A DNA stretch of 16,691 bases, from positions 1 to 16,691 of the forward strand of contig CALFOA010000298.1 in the NCBI GenBank assembly GCA_937919795.1, read 5' to 3'. A program made the position numbers and the translations under genes. The DNA is from an uncultured Neisseria sp. (GTDB lineage: Bacteria; Pseudomonadota; Gammaproteobacteria; Burkholderiales; Neisseriaceae). The stretch's first letter is position 1. The number at the start of each line of letters is the position of its first letter. This document shows positions 1-8,291 of this stretch, piece by piece. The notes below the pieces were generated by a model. That model was not told the origin of the DNA. It saw nothing but the letters and a program-made list of their open reading frames with translations, and did no database searches.

Positions 1-951
1 GAGCATACGGTAAACGGCAAAGCGCTGGACGGCGACATCAAGGTCACCGACTTTGTGATTGACGGCGTGCATCACGCGCCCGATTCGGTGGTGGAACTCA
101 GCGCTGGCACGTTTGAGCTGAAGTCTACCGGCCAGTTCAGCTTTGTCAGCAACCACACCAATCAGTATTACCAAGGCGATATCGGCTATACCGTGAGTAA
201 CGGCGAAAAAACCGATAGTTCGGTGCTGAAGTTTAGCTACGACGGCTTCGAATATTCGCGCGGCAGCCTAGCGGAAGGAAACGACGTTTCCTTACTCGGC
301 AGCGACAATACCGGCGTGATGATAGGCGACGTGAACCAAGACCGCTCCAGCGACAGCGTATTGTCGGCGGACACGCTGGGCGCCAACATCGGTAAGGTGA
401 TTTTGCTTGGCGATCATCTCAATGTTGACCAGATATTCGGCCACGACGCTAACGACCAATCCTTCTACGGCAAGGAATACATCAACAGCCTTGATGCCGT
501 ACGCGATTCGCTGCGCTTTGACGGTAAAAGCTATACCGATGCAGATATGGTTAAGTTTATTCAGGACTACCGTGATTGGGAACTGTATAAAACCGCTCCG
601 CAAGGCGGCAACGATAAACTGACCGGTGCCGGCGGCGACGATATTCTGATTGGCGGCAGCGGCAACGACATCCTCACCGGCAAAGGCGGCCATGATAGCT
701 TTATCTTCAGCGGCGACAGCGGCCACGATATCATTACCGATTTCACCAAAGGTTTGGATACCATTGTGCTGGATGGTCTATCGACCGGCAGCACGCCACA
801 ATGGGATGCCGCCAGTGGCGTGTTGAGTTTCACGACTTCGGTGACTCCGGCTTCCGGCGAGACACCAATCACCTATCAAAACACCGTGACCATCCAAAAC
901 GCCGCAGGCTTAACGCTGGATGATTTGTTGAATAAGGTGCCGCAGGTGTAA
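1..951 (+). CDS. RTX type I-secreted protein, C-terminal part (5' end outside window)
   Basis: This is the 3' end of a large RTX gene, read in frame from base 1. It matches the paralogue at 1302-4466 from about residue 740 onward, so the ATG at 55 is an internal methionine and not a start. It holds the last Ig/VCBS-like repeat (ending in YTVSNG...SSVL), then a linker resembling the pre-RTX segment of type I secretion C-terminal target proteins. Four glycine-aspartate nonapeptides follow (GGNDKLTGA, GGDDILIGG, SGNDILTGK, GGHDSFIFS), then DIITDFTKGLD and a C-terminal tail ending LLNKVPQV. RTX nonapeptides bind calcium outside the cell and fold the protein after export by an ABC transporter, membrane fusion protein and TolC. 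There is no sign of decay in the visible part. Its role as adhesin or biofilm protein is inferred from family architecture only. Confidence 0.85.
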   Translation, partial: EHTVNGKALDGDIKVTDFVIDGVHHAPDSVVELSAGTFELKSTGQFSFVSNHTNQYYQGDIGYTVSNGEKTDSSVLKFSYDGFEYSRGSLAEGNDVSLLGSDNTGVMIGDVNQDRSSDSVLSADTLGANIGKVILLGDHLNVDQIFGHDANDQSFYGKEYINSLDAVRDSLRFDGKSYTDADMVKFIQDYRDWELYKTAPQGGNDKLTGAGGDDILIGGSGNDILTGKGGHDSFIFSGDSGHDIITDFTKGLDTIVLDGLSTGSTPQWDAASGVLSFTTSVTPASGETPITYQNTVTIQNAAGLTLDDLLNKVPQV

Positions 952-1003
952 TGGTTTCGGTATCTTGTATCTGATGAACGGTTGGTAAAGCCGTAGCCAA
1001 AAC

Positions 1004-1046
1004 AATGCCTGTCTGAAAAACCTAGCTTTTTCAGACAGGCATTTTT
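1004..1046 (+). terminator. DUS-pair terminator after first RTX gene
   Basis: A perfect 17-bp stem is formed by 1004-1020 and 1027-1043 with loop CCTAGC, followed by T residues. Each arm contains the uptake sequence TGCCTGTCTGAA in opposite orientation. It combines an intrinsic terminator with two DNA uptake signals, the usual arrangement in Neisseria. It starts about 50 nt after the stop codon. Confidence 0.9.
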
Positions 1047-1116
1047 CTTAAAAGCAACCGCCATTCGTTTTATTTGCTACTTCTTTTTTAAAATTCATCT
1101 TTTATTCAAGTTTATG

Positions 1117-1146
1117 CTTTATCTTCTCATTCTAATATCATAAAAT
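1117..1146 (+). promoter_or_regulatory. Conserved promoter-like block upstream of second RTX gene
   Basis: Within the 350-bp non-coding stretch 952-1301, a 30-nt AT-rich block matches 4651-4680 upstream of the next RTX gene at 24 of 30 positions. It ends in ATCATAAAAT in both. TAAAAT (1141-1146) matches the sigma70 -10 consensus at five of six positions, 17 nt after TTTATC (1118-1123), a weak -35. If it is used, the transcript has a leader of about 150 nt. Promoter assignment is inference from conservation and composition; the rest of 1047-1116 is AT-rich with no other recognisable element. Confidence 0.45.
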
Positions 1147-1242
1147 GAAAAGGTATGCAGAAGTCATTTAGGCTAAAGAAAAAAATCTGCTATATCAGAA
1201 TCATATAAAGCTTTGCATTGGTTGTACCCAAAGGGACCCGTT

Positions 1243-1264
1243 GCCTGCCGCCTGCTCGGTGGGC
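1243..1264 (+). promoter_or_regulatory. Leader hairpin upstream of second RTX gene
   Basis: GCCTGCC (1243-1249) pairs with GGTGGGC (1258-1264), including two G-U pairs, around an 8-nt loop. It lies 37 nt before the ATG. The aligned 27 nt in the next unit (from 4784) differ at six positions but keep the pairing, which supports a functional RNA structure in the 5' leader. There is no run of T after this copy, so it is not an obvious terminator. The sequence AGAGAGAATATTATGA-G/A-TTGG around the start codon is also nearly identical between units and supplies the GAGAG ribosome binding site. Confidence 0.5.
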
Positions 1265-1301
1265 GTGTTAAGAAGAGTCTGTAAAACAAAGAGAGAATAT
1301 T

Positions 1302-4300
1302 ATGAATTGGATGACTGATAGAAGTGAGCATTTCACGACCAAGCTGCAATACAGCAACACCCACCGCGCCGAATGGAAGGCTGAAGGCAACTTATTGGCC
1401 AATACGGTAACGTCGGTGCCGAGCGGCGCGGTTGACAGCCCGCGGATTGTTTCCTATTCCGTTAACGGCTATGTACCCGACAAAAACGGTTATATTAACT
1501 ATCCCGCTCCTTACGGCGCGGTTCAGGTAGGGGTTGAGAGCAACGGTCATTTTGCGGTCAGCACGAATAACAGCTGGACCAAACCGATTGTGATCGACTA
1601 TGTGATACAGCAGGGTCACAGCACACTGGCTTCCCAAGCGGTGATCAGCAGCGGCAAATTGCCGCAAACAGCAGGCGTGTTACCGGCGGCGCATTATGTC
1701 GGCAACCATGCAAGCGGCATCGCCGGCCACGCTTGGGAAGGCACCGAAGCCGGTAAAAAACTGGTTTCCTTTACGGTAAAAACTGCCGACGGCCAAACCG
1801 CCAGCCATGCCGCTGGCAGTATCGTTGATTTGGCCGACGGCATCGGTACCCTGCAGATGCGTACCGACGGTTCTTTCGAATTCAAACCGAAAAACGGCTA
1901 TACCGGCGAAGTACCCGAAATCACCACTACTGTTTTAGATGCAGCCGGCAAAACGCTCACCGGCACCATTCAGTTGAGCCAGCATTCAGCTGACTCTGCC
2001 GAAGGTTCGCGCTCCGTGCTGACCGCCGATCAGCAACAGCATTCCGGCGCGTTTTATATCGGCGACCAATACATGGGAGCCGGCAATGTGCTGACCGGCG
2101 CCACCAGCAAGCTCGACGGTAAGCCGTTCGGTAAGCTGGAAGTCACCGAGTTTACCTTCGACGGCAAAACTTATCAGGCGGGTGAAACGGCTAAAGATTA
2201 CTCCGGCCTACAGGAAGACTTCACCATCCAGCGCGACGGTACCTATGTTTATTTTGCCACCGGCGAAGGGGTAAGCAGCCACTCGGTTGACTACACTTTC
2301 AGCAACGGCAGCAAATCGGGCGTCGGCACACTGGATGTCGGCACCTATCATAACAACGAAGATCGTAGCGTTGCCCCGAACTACACTTTTCCGCCTGGCG
2401 ATTCGCTCTATCCCACCTTCCCGGATGCTGATGAAAACATCAATGTAACCGGCCAGTTTACTGAGGGTAGTTTGCTGGAATTGCCGTTTGACTTCGTTTT
2501 TGGCAGACAATCCGAATTAACCGGTTTTTCTATCGACGGCAAAAACTACCAATTTGACGATGTGGCTGCCATTTACGGCCTCGGTACTTTTACCGTAAAC
2601 CGCAACGGCTATTATCGGTTGAGCATAGAAGGTCAGCAGATACCCGGTACCAAAATGCCGGATGTTCACTACACGGTTGAGTTGAATTCGGCGAACGGCA
2701 CCCAAACCGATACTTCGGTGGCTCATTTCAATCTGGCCGACGGTCTGAAAGCTAAACCGTATGCAGAAGCCAACAGCAAAGCCGATGCCCATGCCAAGCT
2801 AACCCAAACCCACGTACTCGATCATCAGATGGAAGCCGGTAATCTGTTTGACCACTACGCCCACACCGACAAGCCTTATATTGCGGGTTTCCGCGTCGGC
2901 AACAGCTATTACGCCGCCAACCAAACCGTTGAAATCGCTAATTTAGGTTTACTTACCCTCAACCGCGACGGCAGCTATTACATCAACGCCCGCGATCTGC
3001 CCAACTTCAAAAAAGGCTGGTCGATTCCTGAAATCGCCTTTACCGTCAGTAACGGCAGCAAAGCTTCCTCTTCCTCGCTGTTTTTGAAAGCGGGCGACAA
3101 GCTGAAAAACGCCGAGCCGACACCGTATGACGACAACGATACGCTGACCTACTACGGCAATTCAGCACACGCCTATCTGTTGGACGACAAATCACTCAAA
3201 GTCACTTCCTACACCTTGGACGGCAAAACCTATTCGGCCGGCCAAATCGCCAAAACCGATATCGGCACCTTTGTGATTCACAGCGACGGTTTGTTGAAAG
3301 TGAACGGTGCCGCCGCCGCCGAGAAAGCCTACCACTATCATGCTTCCTACACCATCAGCCACGGCGGTAAAATCGGTACTTCTTCGGTGGATTTCACCCT
3401 CGACAACAGCCAAAACGATATTCTGCACAGCAATCCGACAAAACTGGCCACCTTGGTTGACGGCGACGAAACTTGGCAGGCGGTGCATAACGGCATCGGC
3501 TCGGTGCTCACCAATACCGAGCATACGGTGAACGGCAAACCGCTGGACGGCGATATCAAGGTTACCGACTTTGTGATTGACGGCGTACATCACGCGCCAG
3601 ATTCGGTGGTGGAACTCAGCGCCGGCACGTTCGAGCTGAAATCTACCGGACAGTTCAGCTTTGTCAGCAACCACACCAACCAGTATTATCAAGGCGATAT
3701 CGGTTATACCGTGAGCAACGGCGAAAAAACCGATAGTTCGGTGCTGAAGTTTACTTACGACGGCTTCGAATACTCGCGAGGCAGCCTGCACGAAGGCAAC
3801 AGCGTCGCCCTGCGCGGCAGCGACAATACCGGTGTGATGATCGGCGACGTGAATCAAGACCGCTCCAGCGATAGCGTATTGTCGGCAGACACGCTGGGTG
3901 CCAATATCGGCAAGGTGATTTTGCTTGGCGATCATTTGTATGTCGATCACTTATACGGCCGGGATGCCAACAACCAATCATTCGAAGGCGATCAATACAT
4001 CAACAGCCTCGATGCCGTGCGCGATTCGCTGCGCTCTAACGGTAAAACCTATACCGATGCGGATATGGCCAAGTTTATTCAGGACTACCACAACTGGGAT
4101 CTGCATAAAACCGCCCCGCAAGGCGGCAACGACAAACTGATCGGTGCCGGCGGTGACGATATCCTGATCGGCGGCAGCGGCAACGACACCCTCACCGGCA
4201 AGGGCGGTAAAGATACCTTTATCTTCAGCGGTGATAGCGGCCACGATATCATCACCGATTTCACCAAAGGTCTGGATACCATCGTGCTGGATAATTTAGC

Positions 4301-4466
4301 GGCCGATAGCTCACCGCAATGGGATGCCGCCAGCGGGGTACTGAGTTTCACCACTTCAGTACACCAAAATCACGGCTACACTCCGACTTATCAAAACACC
4401 GTGACCATCCAAAACGCCACCGGTTTAACGCTGGATGATTTGTTGAACGGCGTGCCACAGGTTTAA
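1302..4466 (+). CDS. RTX type I-secreted repeat protein (adhesin-like), 1054 aa
   Basis: A large acidic secreted-protein candidate with no N-terminal signal peptide, as expected for a type I secretion substrate. After a short N-terminal region there are about seven related beta-rich repeats at roughly residues 30-115, 142-227, 261-345, 379-485, 513-595, 616-705 and 733-825. Each follows the pattern of a VxxFxxDGKxY strand, a GTFxxxxDGxY strand and a YTVSNGxK...SS strand, like Ig/VCBS-type adhesin domains. From about residue 941 come four RTX nonapeptides (GGNDKLIGA, GGDDILIGG, SGNDTLTGK, GGKDTFIFS), then DIITDFTKGLDTIVL and a C-terminal signal region ending GVPQV. The start is set by GAGAG 9 nt upstream and by identity with the next paralogue's start. 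No exporter genes are in the window. A surface or biofilm adhesin role is inferred; a bacteriocin-like or protective-layer role is possible. Confidence 0.85.
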   Translation: MNWMTDRSEHFTTKLQYSNTHRAEWKAEGNLLANTVTSVPSGAVDSPRIVSYSVNGYVPDKNGYINYPAPYGAVQVGVESNGHFAVSTNNSWTKPIVIDYVIQQGHSTLASQAVISSGKLPQTAGVLPAAHYVGNHASGIAGHAWEGTEAGKKLVSFTVKTADGQTASHAAGSIVDLADGIGTLQMRTDGSFEFKPKNGYTGEVPEITTTVLDAAGKTLTGTIQLSQHSADSAEGSRSVLTADQQQHSGAFYIGDQYMGAGNVLTGATSKLDGKPFGKLEVTEFTFDGKTYQAGETAKDYSGLQEDFTIQRDGTYVYFATGEGVSSHSVDYTFSNGSKSGVGTLDVGTYHNNEDRSVAPNYTFPPGDSLYPTFPDADENINVTGQFTEGSLLELPFDFVFGRQSELTGFSIDGKNYQFDDVAAIYGLGTFTVNRNGYYRLSIEGQQIPGTKMPDVHYTVELNSANGTQTDTSVAHFNLADGLKAKPYAEANSKADAHAKLTQTHVLDHQMEAGNLFDHYAHTDKPYIAGFRVGNSYYAANQTVEIANLGLLTLNRDGSYYINARDLPNFKKGWSIPEIAFTVSNGSKASSSSLFLKAGDKLKNAEPTPYDDNDTLTYYGNSAHAYLLDDKSLKVTSYTLDGKTYSAGQIAKTDIGTFVIHSDGLLKVNGAAAAEKAYHYHASYTISHGGKIGTSSVDFTLDNSQNDILHSNPTKLATLVDGDETWQAVHNGIGSVLTNTEHTVNGKPLDGDIKVTDFVIDGVHHAPDSVVELSAGTFELKSTGQFSFVSNHTNQYYQGDIGYTVSNGEKTDSSVLKFTYDGFEYSRGSLHEGNSVALRGSDNTGVMIGDVNQDRSSDSVLSADTLGANIGKVILLGDHLYVDHLYGRDANNQSFEGDQYINSLDAVRDSLRSNGKTYTDADMAKFIQDYHNWDLHKTAPQGGNDKLIGAGGDDILIGGSGNDTLTGKGGKDTFIFSGDSGHDIITDFTKGLDTIVLDNLAADSSPQWDAASGVLSFTTSVHQNHGYTPTYQNTVTIQNATGLTLDDLLNGVPQV

Positions 4467-4521
4467 GCAGTTTTGGTATCTTTTGTATGATGAACTGTTG
4501 TTAAAGTTATCTACAAAAAAT

Positions 4522-4564
4522 AATGCCTGTCTGAAAAACTTAATTTTTTCAGACAGGCATTTTA
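4522..4564 (+). terminator. DUS-pair terminator after second RTX gene
   Basis: 17-nt arms 4522-4538 and 4545-4561 are perfectly complementary, loop CTTAAT, followed by TTATT. Each arm contains TGCCTGTCTGAA. Sequence and distance from the stop match the terminators of the other two RTX units. Confidence 0.9.
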
Positions 4565-4650
4565 TTGTGAATGGAAACACTTTTCTTAAATAAATGATAT
4601 TAATTTTTTTGCTGTTTGTTTTTAAATAATTAATTTTATTCGATTTTGTT

Positions 4651-4680
4651 CTTTATTTTTCTAATCTAACATCATAAAAT
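4651..4680 (+). promoter_or_regulatory. Conserved promoter-like block upstream of third RTX gene
   Basis: In the 376-bp non-coding stretch 4467-4842, this block corresponds to 1117-1146. TAAAAT (4675-4680) lies 17 nt after TTTATT (4652-4657). It sits 163 nt before the ATG, against 156 nt in the previous unit. Flanking 4565-4650 is very AT-rich, which could act as an UP element or an H-NS-type silencing target; that is speculation. Confidence 0.45.
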
Positions 4681-4782
4681 AACCAGATAGATGGGAACCA
4701 TTACAATTTAAACAGTAAAAACACAAAGCCCGTCAGAAAAACATAAAACTTTAAATTGATTACAACCAAGGGGTCATTTATT

Positions 4783-4806
4783 CGCCAGCCGCCCGCGCAG
4801 CTGGCG
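4783..4806 (+). promoter_or_regulatory. Leader hairpin upstream of third RTX gene
   Basis: CGCCAGC (4783-4789) pairs perfectly with GCTGGCG (4800-4806) around a 10-nt loop, 36 nt before the ATG. Compared with 1243-1264, two base pairs change from G-U wobble to Watson-Crick pairs (T-G to A-T and G-T to G-C), which is compensatory. A run of six T at 4815-4820 follows at a distance, so attenuation in this copy cannot be excluded, but the run is absent from the other copy. Confidence 0.5.
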
Positions 4807-4842
4807 TGTTTACAACTTTTTTGAAAAAACAGAGAGAATATT

Positions 4843-7800
4843 ATGAGTTGGATAGTCGATCGGGGTGAACACTTCACCACTAGTTTACATCAAAGTGATA
4901 AGCCTGAATGGCAAGTTAGCGGCAATCTTTTGGCCAATACCATTTCTTCTGCCCAATTAAATTCAGCAGGCAGCCCTCACATCGTTGGATACACGGTAAA
5001 CGGCTATGCAGCCTATAGGGGTGTTATTGTGTCCCCCAACGGCGAATTTAGTGTAAGCCAAAGCTATGACTCAACAACAGAGCCGTTGGTTATCAACTAT
5101 GTGATACAGCACGGCGACAAAATGCTGAGCTCTCAAGCCGTTATCACCAGCGGCAATCTACCGCAAAAATCAAATGTTTTACCGCCGGTTACGTATAACG
5201 GCAACAGCGAAACCGGTATTTCCGGCCACGCTTGGGATCGTACGGAAACCACTAAAAAGCTGGTTTCTTTTACAGTAAAAACCGCCGACGGCCAAACCGT
5301 GAGCCATGCCGCAGGCAGTACGGTTGAATTGGCCGACGGCATCGGTACCCTGCAAATGCGTGCCGACGGTTCTTTCGACTTCAAACCGAAAAACGGCTAC
5401 ACCGGCAGTGTTCCTGAAATTACCACCACCGTCTCAGACAGTAATACCACCGAAACCCTCACCGGCTCCCTGCACTTGAATCAGCAGTCGGCCACCATTG
5501 ATGGTAGATACTCCACACTAAGCACCGATTGGCAATTTCATATCGAAGAATATATGTATAGTGGTAGTAAACACCTGAAAACTGGCAATGTACTGAATCT
5601 AACAACGAGCACTCTTGGCGACCAACCGTTCGGTAAATTGGAAGTTACTGAATTTACCGTCAACGGCAAAACCTATCAGGCTGGCGAAACCGCTACCGAC
5701 CCAAGCAACTTAGCCGAAGACTTCACCCTCTTGCGCGATGGTACTTTTATCTATTATGTTACCAACGAAACAACGGATAAATCCCCCAGCCCCCCTAAAA
5801 CCGTTAGCTATACCTTCAGCAATGGCAGCGTATCGGCTAAATCTACCGTGGACATTGGTGTATGGCAGGGGTTCAACGACGATAGAGCATCTAAAGACTA
5901 CAACGGATACAGCTCTGTTGACGACCCGTTGGTTTATCCCTCTGCCTTGGATGCCGATGAAAACATCAACGTTACCGGCCAATATACCTCGGGTATGCTG
6001 CTGGAGAAGCCTTTCCAAAACAGGGTCTCCGATTACAATCATGTTTTCTTCAGATATGCCAAACTAACCGGCTTTTCTATCGACGGTAAAGAATACAAAG
6101 CCAACGATGTGGCTGCTATTTTCGGCCTCGGCACTTTCACGGTTAATGCCAACGGCTACTACGAGTTGAAGTTGGAAGGCCAGCAAGTTGCCGGAACCAA
6201 GATGCCGGATGTTCACTACACGCTTGAAACCTACTTAGAGTCCGGCACCAAAACCGACAGCTCGGTGGCTCGCTTCAATCTGGCAACAGGCTTAAAAGCC
6301 ACCCAATATGAAGAAGCCAACAGCAAAGCCGACGCTCATGCCAAGCTTAGCCGCACCCATGTGCTCGAGCATCAGGTGGAAACCGGTAATCTGCTGGACG
6401 GCTATGATGCCGCCGATAAACCCTATATTGCAGGCTTCCATATCGGCAAGAGTTATTACGCCGCCAATCAAACCGTTGAAATCGCCAATGTCGGCCTGTT
6501 TACCTTAAACCGCGACGGCAGCTATTACATCAACGCCCGCGAATTACCCAATTCCAAACGTGCTGGCTGGTCGATTCCGGAAATCGCTGTTACCGTAAGC
6601 AACGGCAGCAAAGCTTCGTCTTCTTCGCTGTTTTTACAGGCCGGCGACAAGCTGAAAAGCATCGAGCCTTTGGTTTATGACAACGATACGCTTACCTATT
6701 ACGGCAAATCCGCACAAACCTATCTGTTTGAGGCATATCAACCGATTAAAGTTACCTCATACACCTTGGGCGGCAAAACCTATGCTGCCGGCGAAATCGC
6801 CAAAACCGACATCGGCACCTTTGTGATCCACAGCGACGGTTTGCTGAAAGTAAACGGTACGGCTGCGGCTGAAGAAGCCTACCGCTACTTGGCCACTTAC
6901 ACCCTCAGCCCCAAAGACCAAAGCGGAAAAGCCGCCATCGCCACTCTTGATTTCACCTTAGACAACAGTCAAAACGACACCCTGAAAAACCATCCGCTCA
7001 ACCTTGCCGATGTGGTGGATGGCGACGAAACCGTGGAAGCATTTCCCAACGGTTTGGGTTCGGTACTGTCCAATACCCAAAATATGCTGAACGGCAAAGC
7101 GATAGATGGCGGTAAATTCTCGATAACCGACTTTACGATTAACGGCACCACCTACAAAGCCGACAGCGTTGTAGCCCTTGATTTTGGTACCTTCGAGTTG
7201 AAATCCAACGGCCACTTCAGCTTGCTGGATAACTACAAAGCTCAATATAAACAAGTCGATGTCCACTATACCGTGAGCAATGGCGTAAAAACCGACTCTT
7301 CAGTATTGTCGCTTACTTATGATGGTTTCCACCATCCTCCTTTACTCGGTACGGCACAAGAGCAAGACGTCGCTATTTTGCGCGGCAATGACCATACTGC
7401 GGTGATGATAGGCAACGTAAACAAAACCCATGTAAGCGACAGCGTATTGTCAGCGGAAACACTGGGCATCGATATCGGCAAAGTGGTTTTGATTGGCGAT
7501 CATCTGAATGTTAATCACTTATCTGCTTGGGATAATGAAAAGTCTGACATTTTAGAAGGCAATCAATACTTGAACAGCGTCGATGCCGTACGCGATATTT
7601 TGCATCTAAAAGACCAGAACAATACCGACGCGGATATCGTTAAATCTATTCAGGAGTACTCTTACGACACCTTGTCTATCTCCCACCCGCAAGGCGGTAA
7701 CGATACGCTGATTGGTGCCGGCGGCGACGATATTCTGGTTGGCGGCGGCGGTAACGATACGCTCACCGGCAAAGGCGGCAACGATATCTTTGTTTTCAGC

Positions 7801-8040
7801 GGCAACAGCGGCCATGACATCATCACCGATTTCACCAAAGGCCAAGACAAAATCAGCTTATCCGGTTTGCTGTATGACACCACCCCGGAATGGGATGCCG
7901 CCAGCGGCGTATTGAGTTTCACCACGAGCAACTCTTTTCTTCCGGCCTCAAGCCTATACCCTGCAACCTACCAAAACACCATTACCCTCTCAAACGCCAC
8001 CCCGGATTTAACGCTGAACGATTTGTTGTTGCAGGTTTAA
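4843..8040 (+). CDS. RTX type I-secreted repeat protein (adhesin-like), 1065 aa
   Basis: Paralogue of the preceding RTX gene with the same order of parts: a short N-terminus (MSWIVDRGEHFTTSLH against MNWMTDRSEHFTTKLQ), about seven Ig/VCBS-like repeats, a linker, then RTX nonapeptides from about residue 951 (GGNDTLIGA, GGDDILVGG, GGNDTLTGK, GGNDIFVFS), DIITDFTKGQD and a C-terminal tail ending NDLLLQV. It has no signal peptide, which fits export by a type I system. It is more diverged than the first two are from each other. Differences concentrate in short stretches between conserved strands, for instance after the third repeat (residues near 345-375) and just before the conserved TYQNT near the C-terminus. 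The start has the same AGAGAGAATATTATG context. Function as calcium-folded adhesin or surface-layer component is inferred from architecture. Confidence 0.85.
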   Translation: MSWIVDRGEHFTTSLHQSDKPEWQVSGNLLANTISSAQLNSAGSPHIVGYTVNGYAAYRGVIVSPNGEFSVSQSYDSTTEPLVINYVIQHGDKMLSSQAVITSGNLPQKSNVLPPVTYNGNSETGISGHAWDRTETTKKLVSFTVKTADGQTVSHAAGSTVELADGIGTLQMRADGSFDFKPKNGYTGSVPEITTTVSDSNTTETLTGSLHLNQQSATIDGRYSTLSTDWQFHIEEYMYSGSKHLKTGNVLNLTTSTLGDQPFGKLEVTEFTVNGKTYQAGETATDPSNLAEDFTLLRDGTFIYYVTNETTDKSPSPPKTVSYTFSNGSVSAKSTVDIGVWQGFNDDRASKDYNGYSSVDDPLVYPSALDADENINVTGQYTSGMLLEKPFQNRVSDYNHVFFRYAKLTGFSIDGKEYKANDVAAIFGLGTFTVNANGYYELKLEGQQVAGTKMPDVHYTLETYLESGTKTDSSVARFNLATGLKATQYEEANSKADAHAKLSRTHVLEHQVETGNLLDGYDAADKPYIAGFHIGKSYYAANQTVEIANVGLFTLNRDGSYYINARELPNSKRAGWSIPEIAVTVSNGSKASSSSLFLQAGDKLKSIEPLVYDNDTLTYYGKSAQTYLFEAYQPIKVTSYTLGGKTYAAGEIAKTDIGTFVIHSDGLLKVNGTAAAEEAYRYLATYTLSPKDQSGKAAIATLDFTLDNSQNDTLKNHPLNLADVVDGDETVEAFPNGLGSVLSNTQNMLNGKAIDGGKFSITDFTINGTTYKADSVVALDFGTFELKSNGHFSLLDNYKAQYKQVDVHYTVSNGVKTDSSVLSLTYDGFHHPPLLGTAQEQDVAILRGNDHTAVMIGNVNKTHVSDSVLSAETLGIDIGKVVLIGDHLNVNHLSAWDNEKSDILEGNQYLNSVDAVRDILHLKDQNNTDADIVKSIQEYSYDTLSISHPQGGNDTLIGAGGDDILVGGGGNDTLTGKGGNDIFVFSGNSGHDIITDFTKGQDKISLSGLLYDTTPEWDAASGVLSFTTSNSFLPASSLYPATYQNTITLSNATPDLTLNDLLLQV

Positions 8041-8092
8041 GCAGTCGGTTATCTTTTGTATAACTGATCGCTTATAGCGTTATATCTAAATA

Positions 8093-8128
8093 AAATGCCT
8101 GTCTGAAAAAGTTTTCAGACAGGCATTT
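8093..8128 (+). terminator. DUS-pair terminator after third RTX gene
   Basis: Arms 8093-8109 and 8112-8128 are complementary, each with TGCCTGTCTGAA; the central A/T bases open to form the loop. It closes the RTX array. The next 160 nt to the channel gene hold a small TGAGCC/GGCTCA hairpin (8146-8163) and a 14-bp palindrome, with no clear promoter. Confidence 0.85.
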
Positions 8129-8237
8129 ATTGTTGTGAACAGTTTTGAGCCACTCTAGGCTCAGTCAATCCCCATAATAGCGGCTCAGCAACAGTGAAGC
8201 CAGTAACCGCACCGCCAAGGTTTATCCGCCATCCTAG

Positions 8238-8251
8238 GCATTGTACAATGC
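8238..8251. repeat. Perfect 14-bp palindrome upstream of the MscS-type gene
   Basis: GCATTGTACAATGC reads the same on both strands. It lies 40 nt before the chosen start of the channel gene. It could be a dimeric repressor operator or chance; no known operator is recognised. Confidence 0.4.
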
Positions 8252-8291
8252 AGCACCTGTTACTTTATCTGCTTCTTTCGCGAGCACCGAC

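Larger units (their letters stand above)
1..8128 (+). repeat. Tandem array of three RTX gene units
   Basis: Three paralogous units lie head to tail. Each has an RTX coding region and a DUS-pair terminator. The second and third also show an AT-rich leader before the start codon. Positions 1 to about 600 align without gaps to 3519 to about 4118 (constant offset 3518); the first 60 bases differ at four positions. Units two and three are more diverged but keep long identical patches, for example 35 nt at 2961-2995 and 6508-6542. After the third terminator the leader is not repeated, so the array ends there on the right. The left end is cut by the window, so the total copy number is unknown. Confidence 0.9.

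Noticed and set aside
55..951. A complete 298-aa RTX gene starting at ATG 55
   Set aside because: The frame is open to base 1 and the upstream codons match the paralogue, so this is the end of a larger gene cut by the window.
3192..3950. A 252-codon open frame on the minus strand inside the second RTX gene
   Set aside because: It lies wholly antisense to a well-supported RTX gene, has repeat-derived Val/Ala/Gly-rich sequence, and resembles no family.
8241..8291. TTG start at 8241 for the MscS-type gene
   Set aside because: It lies in the middle of a palindrome, has no ribosome binding site, and the ATG at 8292 gives a family-typical N-terminus.
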